Positions 8,266-18,018 of a DNA stretch of 64,000 nt are shown piece by piece (the first letter of the stretch is position 1; each line of letters starts with the position of its first letter). The translations under genes and the position numbers were made by a program. The notes under the pieces were generated by a model. That model made no database searches. It was not told the origin of the DNA and was given only the letters and a program-made list of their open reading frames with translations. This stretch comes from an uncultured Lachnospiraceae bacterium. Its GTDB lineage: Bacteria > Bacillota > Clostridia > Lachnospirales > Lachnospiraceae. The stretch is taken from assembly GCA_947628225.1 (NCBI GenBank), contig CANQYY010000004.1:87592-151591 (forward strand), in the 5' to 3' direction.

Positions 8266-9256
8266 TTTTATCCTCCTGAAAATCCATTCCTCTTGATTCC
8301 TCAGTTTCCGAATCCGGCGATGTCTTACCGCAATTTATCGTTTCCCGGACGGTAGCTCTCGGCAAACTGCTGCTCGACAGGTACAATCTTCCTATATATT
8401 CTCCCAGTACACCGATAAAAATAAGCTGAATCCCTGAGAAAAAGATAATCGTTACCATAATCGACGTCCAGCCTACCGCCTGCGTCGGCCCCAGCAGGCG
8501 CTGAATGATCAGGATCAGCATAGCAATAAATCCCAGCGCCGTAATCGTCAGTCCCAACTGGATAGCAATCCGCAAAGGCTGTACGGAAAAATTTAAAAAT
8601 CCATTCAGCCACAGCCCAAATAATTTTTTAAATGTGTAATTTGACTTCCCATTGGTTCTTTCCCGGTGGGCAACGTCTACATTTGCGACATTTTTGGTGG
8701 CGGCAAAGATGATCCCATACAAATAGGGATAATTATTAGAATACTCAATAATTTTATCTTTAATGAATCTTCTCATCACAAAGAAGCTGTTGACGCGGAT
8801 TCCCTTTGGCTTCCCAACCATAAGCTCTGTCATTTTATTATTTACCATACTGCCAAAGCGGCGGAAAGCGCTCTCCTTCTGCTCCTGATATTTAGCGAAA
8901 ACTACGTCATAATCGCCCTCCTCCAGCGTGGAGAGCATATGCAGTATCTCCTCTGCCGGCATCTGCAGGTCATCATCCATTTCTACAATATAATCGCCCG
9001 ATGCATATCGATATCCCTCGATAACCGCATTGGTCTGCCCCGCGTTTTTTGAAAGATGAACTACCTTTATCCTTTTGTCCTTTGCCGCCAGCTTTTTTAC
9101 CAACCCATAAACGCCGTCAGGACTGTAATCATCCACAAGAATGACTTCATAGGCGTACTTTCTGTTTTCGGAAAAAGCGCTGTCAATTTCTTTCAAAACA
9201 GCTTCAATCGTTTTTTCCGAATTATAAAGCCCGATTACAATAGATACTTTTTTCAT
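8258..9256 (-). CDS. GT2 undecaprenyl-phosphate glycosyltransferase (CsbB/GtrB-like)
   Basis: 332 residues from ATG at 9254-9256, chosen because AGGAGGT lies just upstream and the start overlaps the YfhO stop by ATGA; an earlier ATG at 9286 adds ten unlikely residues. GT-A domain with VIGLYNSE, LVDDYSPDG near 42 and MDDDLQMP near 93, then two membrane helices (about 225-250, 262-285) and GEYIGRLYL. Loads a sugar onto undecaprenyl phosphate on the cytoplasmic side. Immediate coupling to the YfhO gene and a nearby GtrA gene point to glycosylation of teichoic acid or another polymer outside the membrane. Confidence 0.9.
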   Translation of the reverse strand: MKKVSIVIGLYNSEKTIEAVLKEIDSAFSENRKYAYEVILVDDYSPDGVYGLVKKLAAKDKRIKVVHLSKNAGQTNAVIEGYRYASGDYIVEMDDDLQMPAEEILHMLSTLEEGDYDVVFAKYQEQKESAFRRFGSMVNNKMTELMVGKPKGIRVNSFFVMRRFIKDKIIEYSNNYPYLYGIIFAATKNVANVDVAHRERTNGKSNYTFKKLFGLWLNGFLNFSVQPLRIAIQLGLTITALGFIAMLILIIQRLLGPTQAVGWTSIMVTIIFFSGIQLIFIGVLGEYIGRLYLSSSSLPRATVRETINCGKTSPDSETEESRGMDFQEDKNE

Positions 9257-12111
9257 GCTGACCTCCTGCGTTTTCTTCGATTCCAAAATACAAGGAATGC
9301 GGCGGCAATCGCGCCGACTGCCGACATAAGCAAGCTTTCCCGGAACAAAACCGGCCGGTAAACCAAACTTACCTTATGCTTTCCCGCCGACACCTCAACT
9401 CCCGTAAACGCCGTATTTACCCGGTATACCTTTTCTGCTTCCTTTCCATCCACATAAACACGCCAGCCGTCATGGTACGGGATGCTTAAATATAGTATGC
9501 CTCCTTTTTCCGTATCAATGCTGCCCTTTACCCGGTTGTCCCCGTATTCCTCTACCTGCAGCCGGTTCTGCTCCAGTTTTTTTGCCTGAGCGTCAAAACC
9601 GGTCTGCGGGACGGCAATGACCTCTATGCTGTCAAATGTATAGACTCCCTGCGTTTCAAAGGTGCAGCATATATCGCCGGCATGTGTTTCCTGATACCCC
9701 ATATTTACCATGTAATCCCCTATATCCCGGATTGCCTGCGCCTCTCCTTCCGCATTTAAAAGCCTCTTTTTTACCTTATCCTTCTCTACCTTGATTGATA
9801 AATCGCCATAGGGTTTATGGAATAAAAAGCCGGCGTAAAACTTCGCTTTCGACAGGGCGTCTATCTCCCTGCTGCTTTCTGCCTGGTTTTTCTTCTCTTC
9901 CCACAATTCTCCCGGGGACATCTCCCGTTTTTTCAGGTTGCGGAATACCAGATAGATTTCGCTGTTTTTTACCGCTTCTTCCAGCGTCACGGTTACTTTG
10001 GCGTATGCCCTGCCAATCATCATTTTCCCCGGGGAAATTTTTACCCCTTCACTGCCGGTAATCTTGATTGGGACATTCTTTTTCTCCAGAAAAAGCCGGG
10101 AAACGTCTATTTTCGGAACCGATACTCCCCCTGCTGCATCGGCGTCCTCCAGTTCGGCTCCCTGCATCAGGAGCTGCTCCCTTTCCAGGGCGGAATATTT
10201 CATAAAATCGGACTCCGGTATTATCTGATCGTATACATAACCCAGACTGGTATTATATTTTGATTTTAAAACCGATATTCCTTTTTGCTTTCCCGCCGGG
10301 GCATAGCCGTATCCCGCATACTGGGAATTTTCCTTCCCGCCTTTTCTCGTCCCCATAAAATACTTTACGCCAAGCAGGAAATCCATACGCGAGCGGTTAT
10401 CGTTGGAAAATACGCACATCCGCCGGAAATATCCGCTATTATTCCCCAATTTTTTGTTAAAATCCAACCAGCCTTTATCCAGGGTGGACAGATACTCGGA
10501 AAGCGTCGGCACTTCCCAGTAAATGGCAGCGTTGGCCGGCGTGTGGGTACAACCGCTATTGACTCCGTTATTGCCGGGGTTGTCCACCGTGTCAACACGG
10601 AAAAACTCTTTGTCCCCGATTTCCTTCGCCGCCTTTAGATTGTTTGCCTCATAAATTTCGTAACATTGTCCCTGCGTCATATAAATATTCAGGCCGGAGC
10701 CTATATTCGGATTGAGGTACAGCACAGGGATCACAATGATATTGATAAATGCCACTCCCAGCATATATCCTGGTTTTTTCCGCCTTGTTATTCTCTCGCT
10801 GGCAATAATGGAATAAAGGAAAAAACCAAACAAAAGGTTTACCATGACAAAGGTAAGCTCCGTCACCGTCAGGAAGTTAAAAAATATCTGCGGGAGAACT
10901 GCCGTTCCGGCTAAGATGCACAGCCATATCCACAAACCCCGTTTATACTCTTTCAGGGCGAGCAGGGACGGCTTGAAGCATTCTATTGCGGCGCAGGCAA
11001 AGAAAAAGCTGAAAATATAGCACCATCGCCCGGAGGAATAGCTAAAGCCGTTCAGGACACTTTGAATTCCCGGCAGGATAACAATGGCGGCAGAAATAAA
11101 AAACATCCATATGGATACCTTTTTCTTTTTCCGCATAAGAAACATGGCGGGTATCATCGCCACAAACAGCATATTCGCCCCCACATAGGAAGAGTTTGCA
11201 TTTACATCATAGACGCCGGCAAATGCCGGCACATACCGAAACAGCTGTTTCAGGGACGGAAGCAGCTGTATATCCAAACCGGAGCCGGTACTTGTATGCA
11301 ACAGCGCATAGAGCGCCGACAGCAAAACCGGCGCCGCCAAAAGCACGCCGCCCACAATGGCATAGGCAATATAGCACAATATTTTTTTTAAAAATTTTAC
11401 CACTGTTTTTTCCCCGTCCGATAAAAAATAGCGGATAATAATATAAAGGGCTACAAAGATTGCGGACATATAGGAAAAATACAGGCTTGTGACCACCGAT
11501 AAAAAGACGCCGGCGATCAGAAGAAGCGGAGATTTTTTATCTTCTATCTTATCGACGCCCAATATGAGCAGGGGGAATAATATAATCTGGGTAATAAAAA
11601 AATCATGCCGCATCCCCATCAGGACCCAGCTGCAGAAAATATAGCCCAGCGCGCCGATGATGCAGGAGAGCTGCGGTTTTTTATGATAGCGCAGAAAAGA
11701 GAGCATGGCGATACCCGCCGCATACAGCTTGGCAATAATGATCACAGAATAAGCAATATCCATGTTCTCCTTTGAAAACAGCAGAGAGATATAATTAAAG
11801 GGGTCGCACAATACAATGGCATAATTGCCGATCGAATCGCCGCCCAGACCGGTATCCCAGCTCCAAAAGGAAAAACCGTTCCCGGCAAAAAAATCGGTAA
11901 TGATAGACTTCATTTTTACCAGAAGCGGATACCACTGCAGATATCCGTCCGTTTCCCACACGAGAGTCTTGCCAAAGAGGATAAAAGGCAGGAATATTAT
12001 GAAACTGACAAGTAAAAAAACTGCTGTATAACAAACATATAGCTGCGTCTTTTTTTTGGGAGTTTTTAACGCTGTATGCCCTCTCTCATTCTGATTCGTC
12101 ATTTGATTCAT
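9253..12111 (-). CDS. YfhO-family GT-C membrane glycosyltransferase
   Basis: 952 residues, close to the usual size. A basic N-terminus is followed by about a dozen hydrophobic helices to residue ~480, then a large extracellular region, and a last helix near 930 before an RRKRRR tail. The first loop has WETDGYLQWYP and WSWDTGLGG, with acidic residues of the kind used by GT-C enzymes. YfhO in Bacillus subtilis adds a lipid-carried sugar to lipoteichoic acid. Here the GT2 directly downstream and the GtrA gene supply the donor side. The gene overlaps the upstream GT2 stop by 26 bases. Confidence 0.88.
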   Translation of the reverse strand: MNQMTNQNERGHTALKTPKKKTQLYVCYTAVFLLVSFIIFLPFILFGKTLVWETDGYLQWYPLLVKMKSIITDFFAGNGFSFWSWDTGLGGDSIGNYAIVLCDPFNYISLLFSKENMDIAYSVIIIAKLYAAGIAMLSFLRYHKKPQLSCIIGALGYIFCSWVLMGMRHDFFITQIILFPLLILGVDKIEDKKSPLLLIAGVFLSVVTSLYFSYMSAIFVALYIIIRYFLSDGEKTVVKFLKKILCYIAYAIVGGVLLAAPVLLSALYALLHTSTGSGLDIQLLPSLKQLFRYVPAFAGVYDVNANSSYVGANMLFVAMIPAMFLMRKKKKVSIWMFFISAAIVILPGIQSVLNGFSYSSGRWCYIFSFFFACAAIECFKPSLLALKEYKRGLWIWLCILAGTAVLPQIFFNFLTVTELTFVMVNLLFGFFLYSIIASERITRRKKPGYMLGVAFINIIVIPVLYLNPNIGSGLNIYMTQGQCYEIYEANNLKAAKEIGDKEFFRVDTVDNPGNNGVNSGCTHTPANAAIYWEVPTLSEYLSTLDKGWLDFNKKLGNNSGYFRRMCVFSNDNRSRMDFLLGVKYFMGTRKGGKENSQYAGYGYAPAGKQKGISVLKSKYNTSLGYVYDQIIPESDFMKYSALEREQLLMQGAELEDADAAGGVSVPKIDVSRLFLEKKNVPIKITGSEGVKISPGKMMIGRAYAKVTVTLEEAVKNSEIYLVFRNLKKREMSPGELWEEKKNQAESSREIDALSKAKFYAGFLFHKPYGDLSIKVEKDKVKKRLLNAEGEAQAIRDIGDYMVNMGYQETHAGDICCTFETQGVYTFDSIEVIAVPQTGFDAQAKKLEQNRLQVEEYGDNRVKGSIDTEKGGILYLSIPYHDGWRVYVDGKEAEKVYRVNTAFTGVEVSAGKHKVSLVYRPVLFRESLLMSAVGAIAAAFLVFWNRRKRRRSA

Positions 12112-13495
12112 TTTCCCTTCTCTTTTCTTTTATCCTTGCTGCCTCTTCTTCAAATATAACCTCATTCAGCAGGATATCGATCCCATTCGTATGGATGCCG
12201 AATACGGCCCTGTCCCATTGCTTTGGCACTTCTAAGGCAAAACCGGCATACCGGTAATTTCTCATCTTATCGCCCAGCACATAGATTTTTTTCCGGCATG
12301 GGCGCCGGATGGCATCCACCCGTTCTTTCCCCCGGACGGCAAAGATAGAATCCTCTTCTGTCATCTGGTAGATCGGGGTATCAAATCTTCCCCGCCACAT
12401 TCCCTCGGAGTCCGGACTGTCCGGACTGGCAACCAGACGCACCTTTCTCTGGGACATCCGGGTCAGCTCATATCCCCGGAATGAAAAAATACAGTCGTCT
12501 TCCGTATAGGTCCGTCTTGCCCGGACCTTCCTGCCGCTCCGGATGGACAGCATAGCCTCCAATACCGGCAGGGTAGTCGGTACCCGAATAATGACGGATA
12601 CCCGGATCTTCTTTAAAATTTTCTTTATCTTCTTCCGGAATCCCGCCAGTTCTTCCTGAGATACCATCTCATTGACCGTTTCTTCGTTACCCGGAAGCAT
12701 AAAAAGACGGAGATGGTACGCCACGACAAACTGAATGTAAGGGATTACTCTTAACTTCTTTTTCCGGCAATCGTTCATTAATTTCAAATACCCGTCTTCC
12801 AGAAAAGCGGCATATCGTTTTTTATCATGCCATGCCCTGTCTACCAGCGAGGATTCGTCCTGCCTTTTCCGGTACCAGTATACCGCTCCTTTTACCAGGC
12901 CGTACTTCCCCTCCTGCAATATGAGGCGGTTGATCGCCATGGCGTCCTCCCAAAATGCCATATCTTCGTCAAAGTGCAGCATTTTCAATGCTCTTTTCTG
13001 AAAAAAAACGCCTCCGATATAGTACTGCGGGTACATATAATCTTTGGAAATATCTACTACTTCCCTTTCCCGGAAGCGCCAGTTCATTTTATTTTCGCCC
13101 TGCGCGGCTTCAAAATAATGGATTTCCGTAGAGGCGATGCAAAGGGAGGGATGCGCCCGGAAATAATCCCTTACCTTCTCTAATACGTCCGGCGCCAGCC
13201 TGTCGTCGGAATCTACAAATCCCACGACTGCCCCCGGCTCTTTGGCGCACAGGGAAAGTCCGTAATTCCTTACCCGCGATACCCCCCGGTTGTTTTCAAA
13301 ATGAATGACCCGAATCTTGTCCGGATACTGTTTCTCGTATTTTTTACAAATCGCCAGGGAACCGTCCCTGCTGGCGTCATCCAGTAATAATAGCCGGATA
13401 TCGTCTTGATAAAATATCGTCTGGCCCAAAATACTTTCAATAGCTTCTTCTAAGTATTTTTCGGTATTATACACAGGCATAATAATCCAAATCAT
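12086..13495 (-). CDS. GT2 family glycosyltransferase with C-terminal extension
   Basis: 469 residues from ATG at 13493-13495; GAGGAG seven bases upstream decides against the ATG at 13510. N-terminal GT-A domain with IIMPVYNTEKYLEEAI, LLDDASRDGS and GFVDSDDRLAPD, as in polymer-extending glycosyltransferases. Residues ~290-310 are very basic (KKIKKILKKIR), perhaps a membrane-surface helix. The last ~140 residues are a beta-rich module of unknown family (FSFRGYELTRMSQRKVRL, WRGRFDTPIYQM), similar in role to the modules seen in teichoic-acid transferases. It follows tarJ by 33 bases. Sugar and linkage are unknown. Confidence 0.85.
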   Translation of the reverse strand: MIWIIMPVYNTEKYLEEAIESILGQTIFYQDDIRLLLLDDASRDGSLAICKKYEKQYPDKIRVIHFENNRGVSRVRNYGLSLCAKEPGAVVGFVDSDDRLAPDVLEKVRDYFRAHPSLCIASTEIHYFEAAQGENKMNWRFREREVVDISKDYMYPQYYIGGVFFQKRALKMLHFDEDMAFWEDAMAINRLILQEGKYGLVKGAVYWYRKRQDESSLVDRAWHDKKRYAAFLEDGYLKLMNDCRKKKLRVIPYIQFVVAYHLRLFMLPGNEETVNEMVSQEELAGFRKKIKKILKKIRVSVIIRVPTTLPVLEAMLSIRSGRKVRARRTYTEDDCIFSFRGYELTRMSQRKVRLVASPDSPDSEGMWRGRFDTPIYQMTEEDSIFAVRGKERVDAIRRPCRKKIYVLGDKMRNYRYAGFALEVPKQWDRAVFGIHTNGIDILLNEVIFEEEAARIKEKRRENESNDESE

Positions 13496-13528
13496 AGGTC
13501 CACTCCTCATTCCTATTCAGCCCGGCAT

Positions 13529-14554
13529 TTATTTTTCCCAAATCATAATGGTCTTTCCAAATGCCTTCTGTATATCCAGTTCAAACGCTTTCTTCATATC
13601 GTCAATTGTCCTGACGGTTACCAGTGTACCAACGATGTTTGACAAATAATTGACAACCTCAGGGTTATTCCGGTAGATTTCCACCGTTTTCACAAAATCA
13701 TCCCGTCCGCTGCGGCTGCTGCCAAAAATGCGCAGGCCTTTTTCCAAAACCATTCTGGTATAGATTGGAACCGGATACTCGGATACTCCTAAAATCGATA
13801 TGGTGCCTTCCGGTTCAATTCTGTCAATAATCTGTTCAATCGCCTTTCCGGAGCCGGCTCCTCCCACGCATTCAAAGGCGTGGTCTATTTTCAGATCCGC
13901 CGGAATCTGCTCCACCGTGTAAATGCCGTCGGCAAAGGTAAAGTCTGACAGCTTGTCCCGGCTCATGCCAAAAATATACAGTTTGGTATCCGGAAACATC
14001 GTCTTAAAAAAGACAGCCGTAATATAGCCGAGATTACCATCTCCCCATATTCCTACCGCTCTCCTTCTCTTATGCGCTATCGCATCAAAGCGTCCAATGG
14101 CATGGACGCTCACGCTGACAATTTCAGTAAAGGCGGCCACTGTCTTATCTATCCCTTCCGGCAGGCGGACCAGCCTGTCCTGCCGGATGTTTACATATTC
14201 CTGCATAAAACCGTCAAAGCCGCTGGCGCGGAACTTGCTGGAGCGGCGGTAATTTTCGGCGATGATCTCATCTTCCTCTACCGGCGTATTCGGTATCATA
14301 ACAACGGTTTCTCCCGGGCGGAATTCGCCGGAAGGATCCCGGATTACTTCTCCGATCGCCTCATGGATCAGCGCCATCGGCAGTTTCTTCTGCAGCACTG
14401 CCGCCTCCCGCAGTCCCTGATAATATCGCTGGTCCGCATTGCAAATAGAAAGATGCGTGGGACGGACCAGTGCCTCGTTGCTGTCCAGACGGATATTTCC
14501 ATATATGATTTCAAATTTTCTTGGGGCTACCAACTGATAGATCGTATTCAGCAT
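13529..14554 (-). CDS. tarJ: Ribulose-5-phosphate reductase (TarJ), makes ribitol-5-phosphate
   Basis: 341 residues, typical of TarJ. Medium-chain dehydrogenase of the zinc/GroES type: CNADQRYYQG and MALIHEAIGEV in the catalytic domain, and a Rossmann nucleotide loop GIWGDGNLGYI near 168. Reduces D-ribulose-5-phosphate to D-ribitol-5-phosphate with NADPH, feeding TarI. The gene lies 5 bases after tarI (14560-15276), the usual TarI-TarJ pairing in ribitol-teichoic organisms. The pair and the polymerase gene just upstream form one unit driven by the promoter at 17990-18018. Confidence 0.9.
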   Translation of the reverse strand: MLNTIYQLVAPRKFEIIYGNIRLDSNEALVRPTHLSICNADQRYYQGLREAAVLQKKLPMALIHEAIGEVIRDPSGEFRPGETVVMIPNTPVEEDEIIAENYRRSSKFRASGFDGFMQEYVNIRQDRLVRLPEGIDKTVAAFTEIVSVSVHAIGRFDAIAHKRRRAVGIWGDGNLGYITAVFFKTMFPDTKLYIFGMSRDKLSDFTFADGIYTVEQIPADLKIDHAFECVGGAGSGKAIEQIIDRIEPEGTISILGVSEYPVPIYTRMVLEKGLRIFGSSRSGRDDFVKTVEIYRNNPEVVNYLSNIVGTLVTVRTIDDMKKAFELDIQKAFGKTIMIWEK

Positions 14555-14559
14555 ATCCT

Positions 14560-15276
14560 CTACTCCTCCGACTGTCTGCTCCGGATCAATGACTCTGCCA
14601 CGCGCAGATCGTAAGGGTATGTTATCTTAATATTAGATACCTCCCCTTCTGCCAGGCAGACGTTTTCCCCTTTCATCACAAATATTTTTGCCGCATCGGT
14701 CAAAAACTCCTTTTCCGACTCGGATAAAGTATCATACAGGCGTTTCAGCTTTTTAATCTGAAAAGTCTGGGGCGTCTGTCCCTGATACATCCGGCTCCTT
14801 TTGGGGATAGCCGAAATATTCTGACGGTCTTCGCTCTCCACAATAGTATCGGTTGCCGGGATTACCGTATCGCAGGCGCCGTATTTTGTTGCATATTTTA
14901 TATTTTCCTCTATGATCCGGTGGGTCACAAAGGGACGCACGGAATCATGGGTTATGATAAGGTCTTCCTCCGACAATTCATAGCGGCTTTCCAGCCAGCG
15001 GATGGCGTTCATAATCGTATCGTTTCTGCTGGAACCTCCTTCGCAAACTGCAACCCGGTCTGTTTCTCCGATATACCGGCACACCAGATCCTTTGTATAT
15101 TCCAGCCATTCCTTCGGACACAGCACAAGGATTTTTTCCAACTGGTAATGGATATAAAATTTTTCCAGCGTATGGATCAGAATCGGTGTGCCCGCAAGCT
15201 CCAGATACTGCTTCGGCTTTTCTTTATTTCCCATCCGGCTTCCGCTGCCGCCGGCCAATACTGCTGCAAATACCAT
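14560..15276 (-). CDS. tarI: Ribitol-5-phosphate cytidylyltransferase (TarI)
   Basis: 238 residues. IspD/TarI fold with AGGSGSRMG loop, KPKQYL, THDSVRPF, PATDTIV, QTPQTF and ITYPYDLRVA. Converts ribitol-5-phosphate and CTP to CDP-ribitol. Directly upstream of tarJ and 15 bases after the CDP-polyol polymerase gene, so the three act together in making poly(ribitol-phosphate) or ribitol-phosphate side groups. A closely related second copy is at 5327-6037. AAGGAAAACGGAT precedes ATG. Confidence 0.9.
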   Translation of the reverse strand: MVFAAVLAGGSGSRMGNKEKPKQYLELAGTPILIHTLEKFYIHYQLEKILVLCPKEWLEYTKDLVCRYIGETDRVAVCEGGSSRNDTIMNAIRWLESRYELSEEDLIITHDSVRPFVTHRIIEENIKYATKYGACDTVIPATDTIVESEDRQNISAIPKRSRMYQGQTPQTFQIKKLKRLYDTLSESEKEFLTDAAKIFVMKGENVCLAEGEVSNIKITYPYDLRVAESLIRSRQSEE

Positions 15277-15290
15277 ATCCGTTTTCCTTT

Positions 15291-17942
15291 CTAATCCTCG
15301 ATCAACGCCTGATATAAACGTTCCGTCTGTTTATTATCCTTATAGAAAAAGAAATCTTTCATCCTGTCGGCATATTTTTTCTCCGGCTGACAGCCATTTT
15401 TCATAATCCGATCCAGCGCGTCCACTGCTTCTTCGGCGGTAAGCGCCAAATCGCCAAACGCATCCTCGAAGGGGATGTCGATTTCCCGGTAGTCGTTCAT
15501 GCCCGCGCGGAACATTTCCTCGTCCGGCAGAAAATAGATAATCGGGCGTTCCAGATAAACAAAATCAAATACGAAGGATGAAAAATCCGTCATAAAGACT
15601 TTATACTGCGTTTCTGATATTTTGCTTTCCGCCATGGTCACACGGCTGTTCGTAATATGATACAGATGCTTATACCGCTCTAAGATCGGATGAAGCTTAA
15701 AATCCAGGTAAAAATCCTTGTCCTCCAAAATCTTTTGCAGCTTCTCACTGTTCAGGAAGCGGCTTGTTTCTTCATAAAAGGCGGAATCCAAAAATTTCCC
15801 TTCGGTTGTCACCCACTCGCTTCCCACCATTCCCACCAGATATTTCCGCCAGGAAGGCGCAAATAAAATCCGGTTTACTGATTTTTCCTTTACATCTATA
15901 TAATCATATCTCGGCATACCGCACGGAATCAGTGCATCTTCGGTAAAGCAGTAGTTGTTTATCAAATTTTCTTTCTCATAGTGAGTTGAGATAACTTCCT
16001 TGTCCACGCACAGACGATCCAGGGAATACTTCCACGGCACATGGGCATGCAATACGCCGTGCTGAAGATAAATCAGTTCCGGCTGATTGCTTACGTCAAT
16101 AAATTTCGGCAGCCGCTTATGCGGAATCGGCGCATAATTATTAGGCTCGATAAATGCCGTAATGATTTTACGGGCTTTTAAATACAGATATTTATGAAGC
16201 CAGCCGCCAAACCGTATCATATGTTTCCTGTACTTTTTCGGGAATTTCTTTTTTGCCTGACGGAACTGTTCCTCATTAATCACATAATATCTTCTTACCC
16301 CGTCTTTTTTCTCAGTATCGTGGACAAACTGATAATACCCGTTGTCCTGTTTTACTCCTTTACAGTCATGGTAAAGCCATACATTATCGTACCGCTTTAT
16401 CCTGTGCATGCATAAATTCCGGAACAGCCACATTTTCCGGTTGGATTTTTTGTAGCGGTTACGGATCACCTTACGGTTTTCTGCTAGCTTACCGGGCTTT
16501 GCCTTACTGATAGTAAATCTCCCCGGATTGGTGATAAACTGGTATTCCTTCCCATCCTGATAGTATTCATACCGCTTGAAAGCATGGCTGAAAATTACCC
16601 GGGGCATGAAATAATAGGAGCACTCATACAGCCGTCCCGCCGCCTTAACCTGAAATTCAAAGCTGAATACTTTTTTTGTGTCAATTTCCAAATCAAACAG
16701 CCAGAAATTATTGGTCTTTGTCTTAGCGCGGTAATAGCTCCAGGAAGACAGGCGCAGATCAATTTGTTTCGGATTCCCATAATTGCCGTTTTCAATCATG
16801 TAGAGCTCCGGTTTGTCCAGATAATTGAACAGAGCCGCCTTGATAAAAGCAAGAAATTGTATTTTATTTCCTTTTACCTTGAATTTAAGCAGGATAATCT
16901 CAATTTTCTTTGTTTCATATACCACCTGGTCGTGGTTGGTAACTACAATTTCATTCGGACCGGTTATTACCTTTATATCCGTGTCATCCTTCATGCTGAT
17001 ATAATACTGGCGGTGGAACCCATCGACGCTGGGATGCCGCAATATTACCTCGTCGTCTACCTTGTTCAAAAGATTTCTTATCCGGCTCTTTGCCTTTTCC
17101 AGTTCTTCTTTCTTATAATGATACGGCAGGAGAATATCGCTGCAGGTCTTCCAGCTGATGTCGTTTAAATACATCGCCTGAATATAGTATGGAACATCTT
17201 TTCCATCATAATACGCAAAAATATCCTCCCAGAATTTCATTGTCTTCTCAAAGATATAATAAGCGTAAAAGAAGGTTCTCACAATACTCTGCGGCTGATG
17301 CACATAATAATAGACGCCTTTGTCGCAATAACCGATTTTCATTTTTTCCCGTACCACTTCAATACAGTATTTCTGGTCTTCATGCCGGAAATTGCGGTCC
17401 GGGTCAAATAATATATTATCCTTGCCCAGATTTTTTACACAAACGTTCACTCTTGTCTGGGAAATAAAGGCATTTTTTTCCAGTGTCAAATCATATACCC
17501 CGGAATGGGTCAGCGTTTGGAAACGGTAATGAGGAGTTCCTTCTTTTCCTGCAATTAAGGGAATTTCTTTATAAGTGACCAAATCTACCTCATCGTAGTG
17601 CTTGTCAAAGAAATCCGTCACGCTCTTTACGGTTTCCGGGGACAGGGTATCATCCGCATCAATATACATAATATACTTTCCCTTTGCCCGTTTGATACCG
17701 TAATTTCGGGTAGGAGATAAGCCTTCGTTTTCTTTGCGGTAAATGGTTATATTGGAATGCTTCGCTGCATATTTTTCCATAATTTCAATAGAATTATCCG
17801 GCGAACCGTCATCAATCAGCATGATTTCCATTTCCTCCGGAGAAATGGTCTGGTTTACCAGAGAATCCAGACATCCGGCAAGAAATTCCTCCATGTTATA
17901 TATGGGAACAATCATCGTGACTTTATACTCAAAACTGTCCAT
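15291..17942 (-). CDS. GT2 fused to CDP-ribitol/glycerol polyol-phosphate transferase (TarL/TagF-like)
   Basis: 883 residues from ATG at 17940-17942 with GGAGG before it; an ATG 21 bases further up lacks a site. Residues ~5-230 are a GT2 domain (MIVPIYNMEEFLAGCL, LIDDGSPDNS, YIDADDTLS). Residues ~290-500 are a beta-rich linker. Residues ~515-880 are the CDP-glycerol glycerophosphotransferase domain (VWLYHDCKG, YLQHGVLHAHVPWKYS, FAPSWRKY, KLHPILERY, TDFSSFVFDF), with the QHG and HP histidines needed for catalysis. Coupling to tarI and tarJ favours CDP-ribitol as donor. The GT2 part may add a sugar to the same chain. Confidence 0.87.
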   Translation of the reverse strand: MDSFEYKVTMIVPIYNMEEFLAGCLDSLVNQTISPEEMEIMLIDDGSPDNSIEIMEKYAAKHSNITIYRKENEGLSPTRNYGIKRAKGKYIMYIDADDTLSPETVKSVTDFFDKHYDEVDLVTYKEIPLIAGKEGTPHYRFQTLTHSGVYDLTLEKNAFISQTRVNVCVKNLGKDNILFDPDRNFRHEDQKYCIEVVREKMKIGYCDKGVYYYVHQPQSIVRTFFYAYYIFEKTMKFWEDIFAYYDGKDVPYYIQAMYLNDISWKTCSDILLPYHYKKEELEKAKSRIRNLLNKVDDEVILRHPSVDGFHRQYYISMKDDTDIKVITGPNEIVVTNHDQVVYETKKIEIILLKFKVKGNKIQFLAFIKAALFNYLDKPELYMIENGNYGNPKQIDLRLSSWSYYRAKTKTNNFWLFDLEIDTKKVFSFEFQVKAAGRLYECSYYFMPRVIFSHAFKRYEYYQDGKEYQFITNPGRFTISKAKPGKLAENRKVIRNRYKKSNRKMWLFRNLCMHRIKRYDNVWLYHDCKGVKQDNGYYQFVHDTEKKDGVRRYYVINEEQFRQAKKKFPKKYRKHMIRFGGWLHKYLYLKARKIITAFIEPNNYAPIPHKRLPKFIDVSNQPELIYLQHGVLHAHVPWKYSLDRLCVDKEVISTHYEKENLINNYCFTEDALIPCGMPRYDYIDVKEKSVNRILFAPSWRKYLVGMVGSEWVTTEGKFLDSAFYEETSRFLNSEKLQKILEDKDFYLDFKLHPILERYKHLYHITNSRVTMAESKISETQYKVFMTDFSSFVFDFVYLERPIIYFLPDEEMFRAGMNDYREIDIPFEDAFGDLALTAEEAVDALDRIMKNGCQPEKKYADRMKDFFFYKDNKQTERLYQALIED

Positions 17943-17989
17943 AGTAACCTCCGTAATTACCAAAAATTACATTTTTACATACTCTTTAA

Positions 17990-18018
17990 AATATATCATA
18001 CCTGATATGTTGTGTCAA
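17990..18018 (-). promoter_or_regulatory. Internal sigma-A promoter for the polymerase-tarI-tarJ unit
   Basis: Minus strand TTGACA (18013-18018) and TATATT (17990-17995) with 17-base spacing. The -35 lies inside the last codons of the O-antigen-ligase-like gene. Transcription would start near 17983, giving a ~40-base leader before the GGAGG of the fusion gene. Confidence 0.75.
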
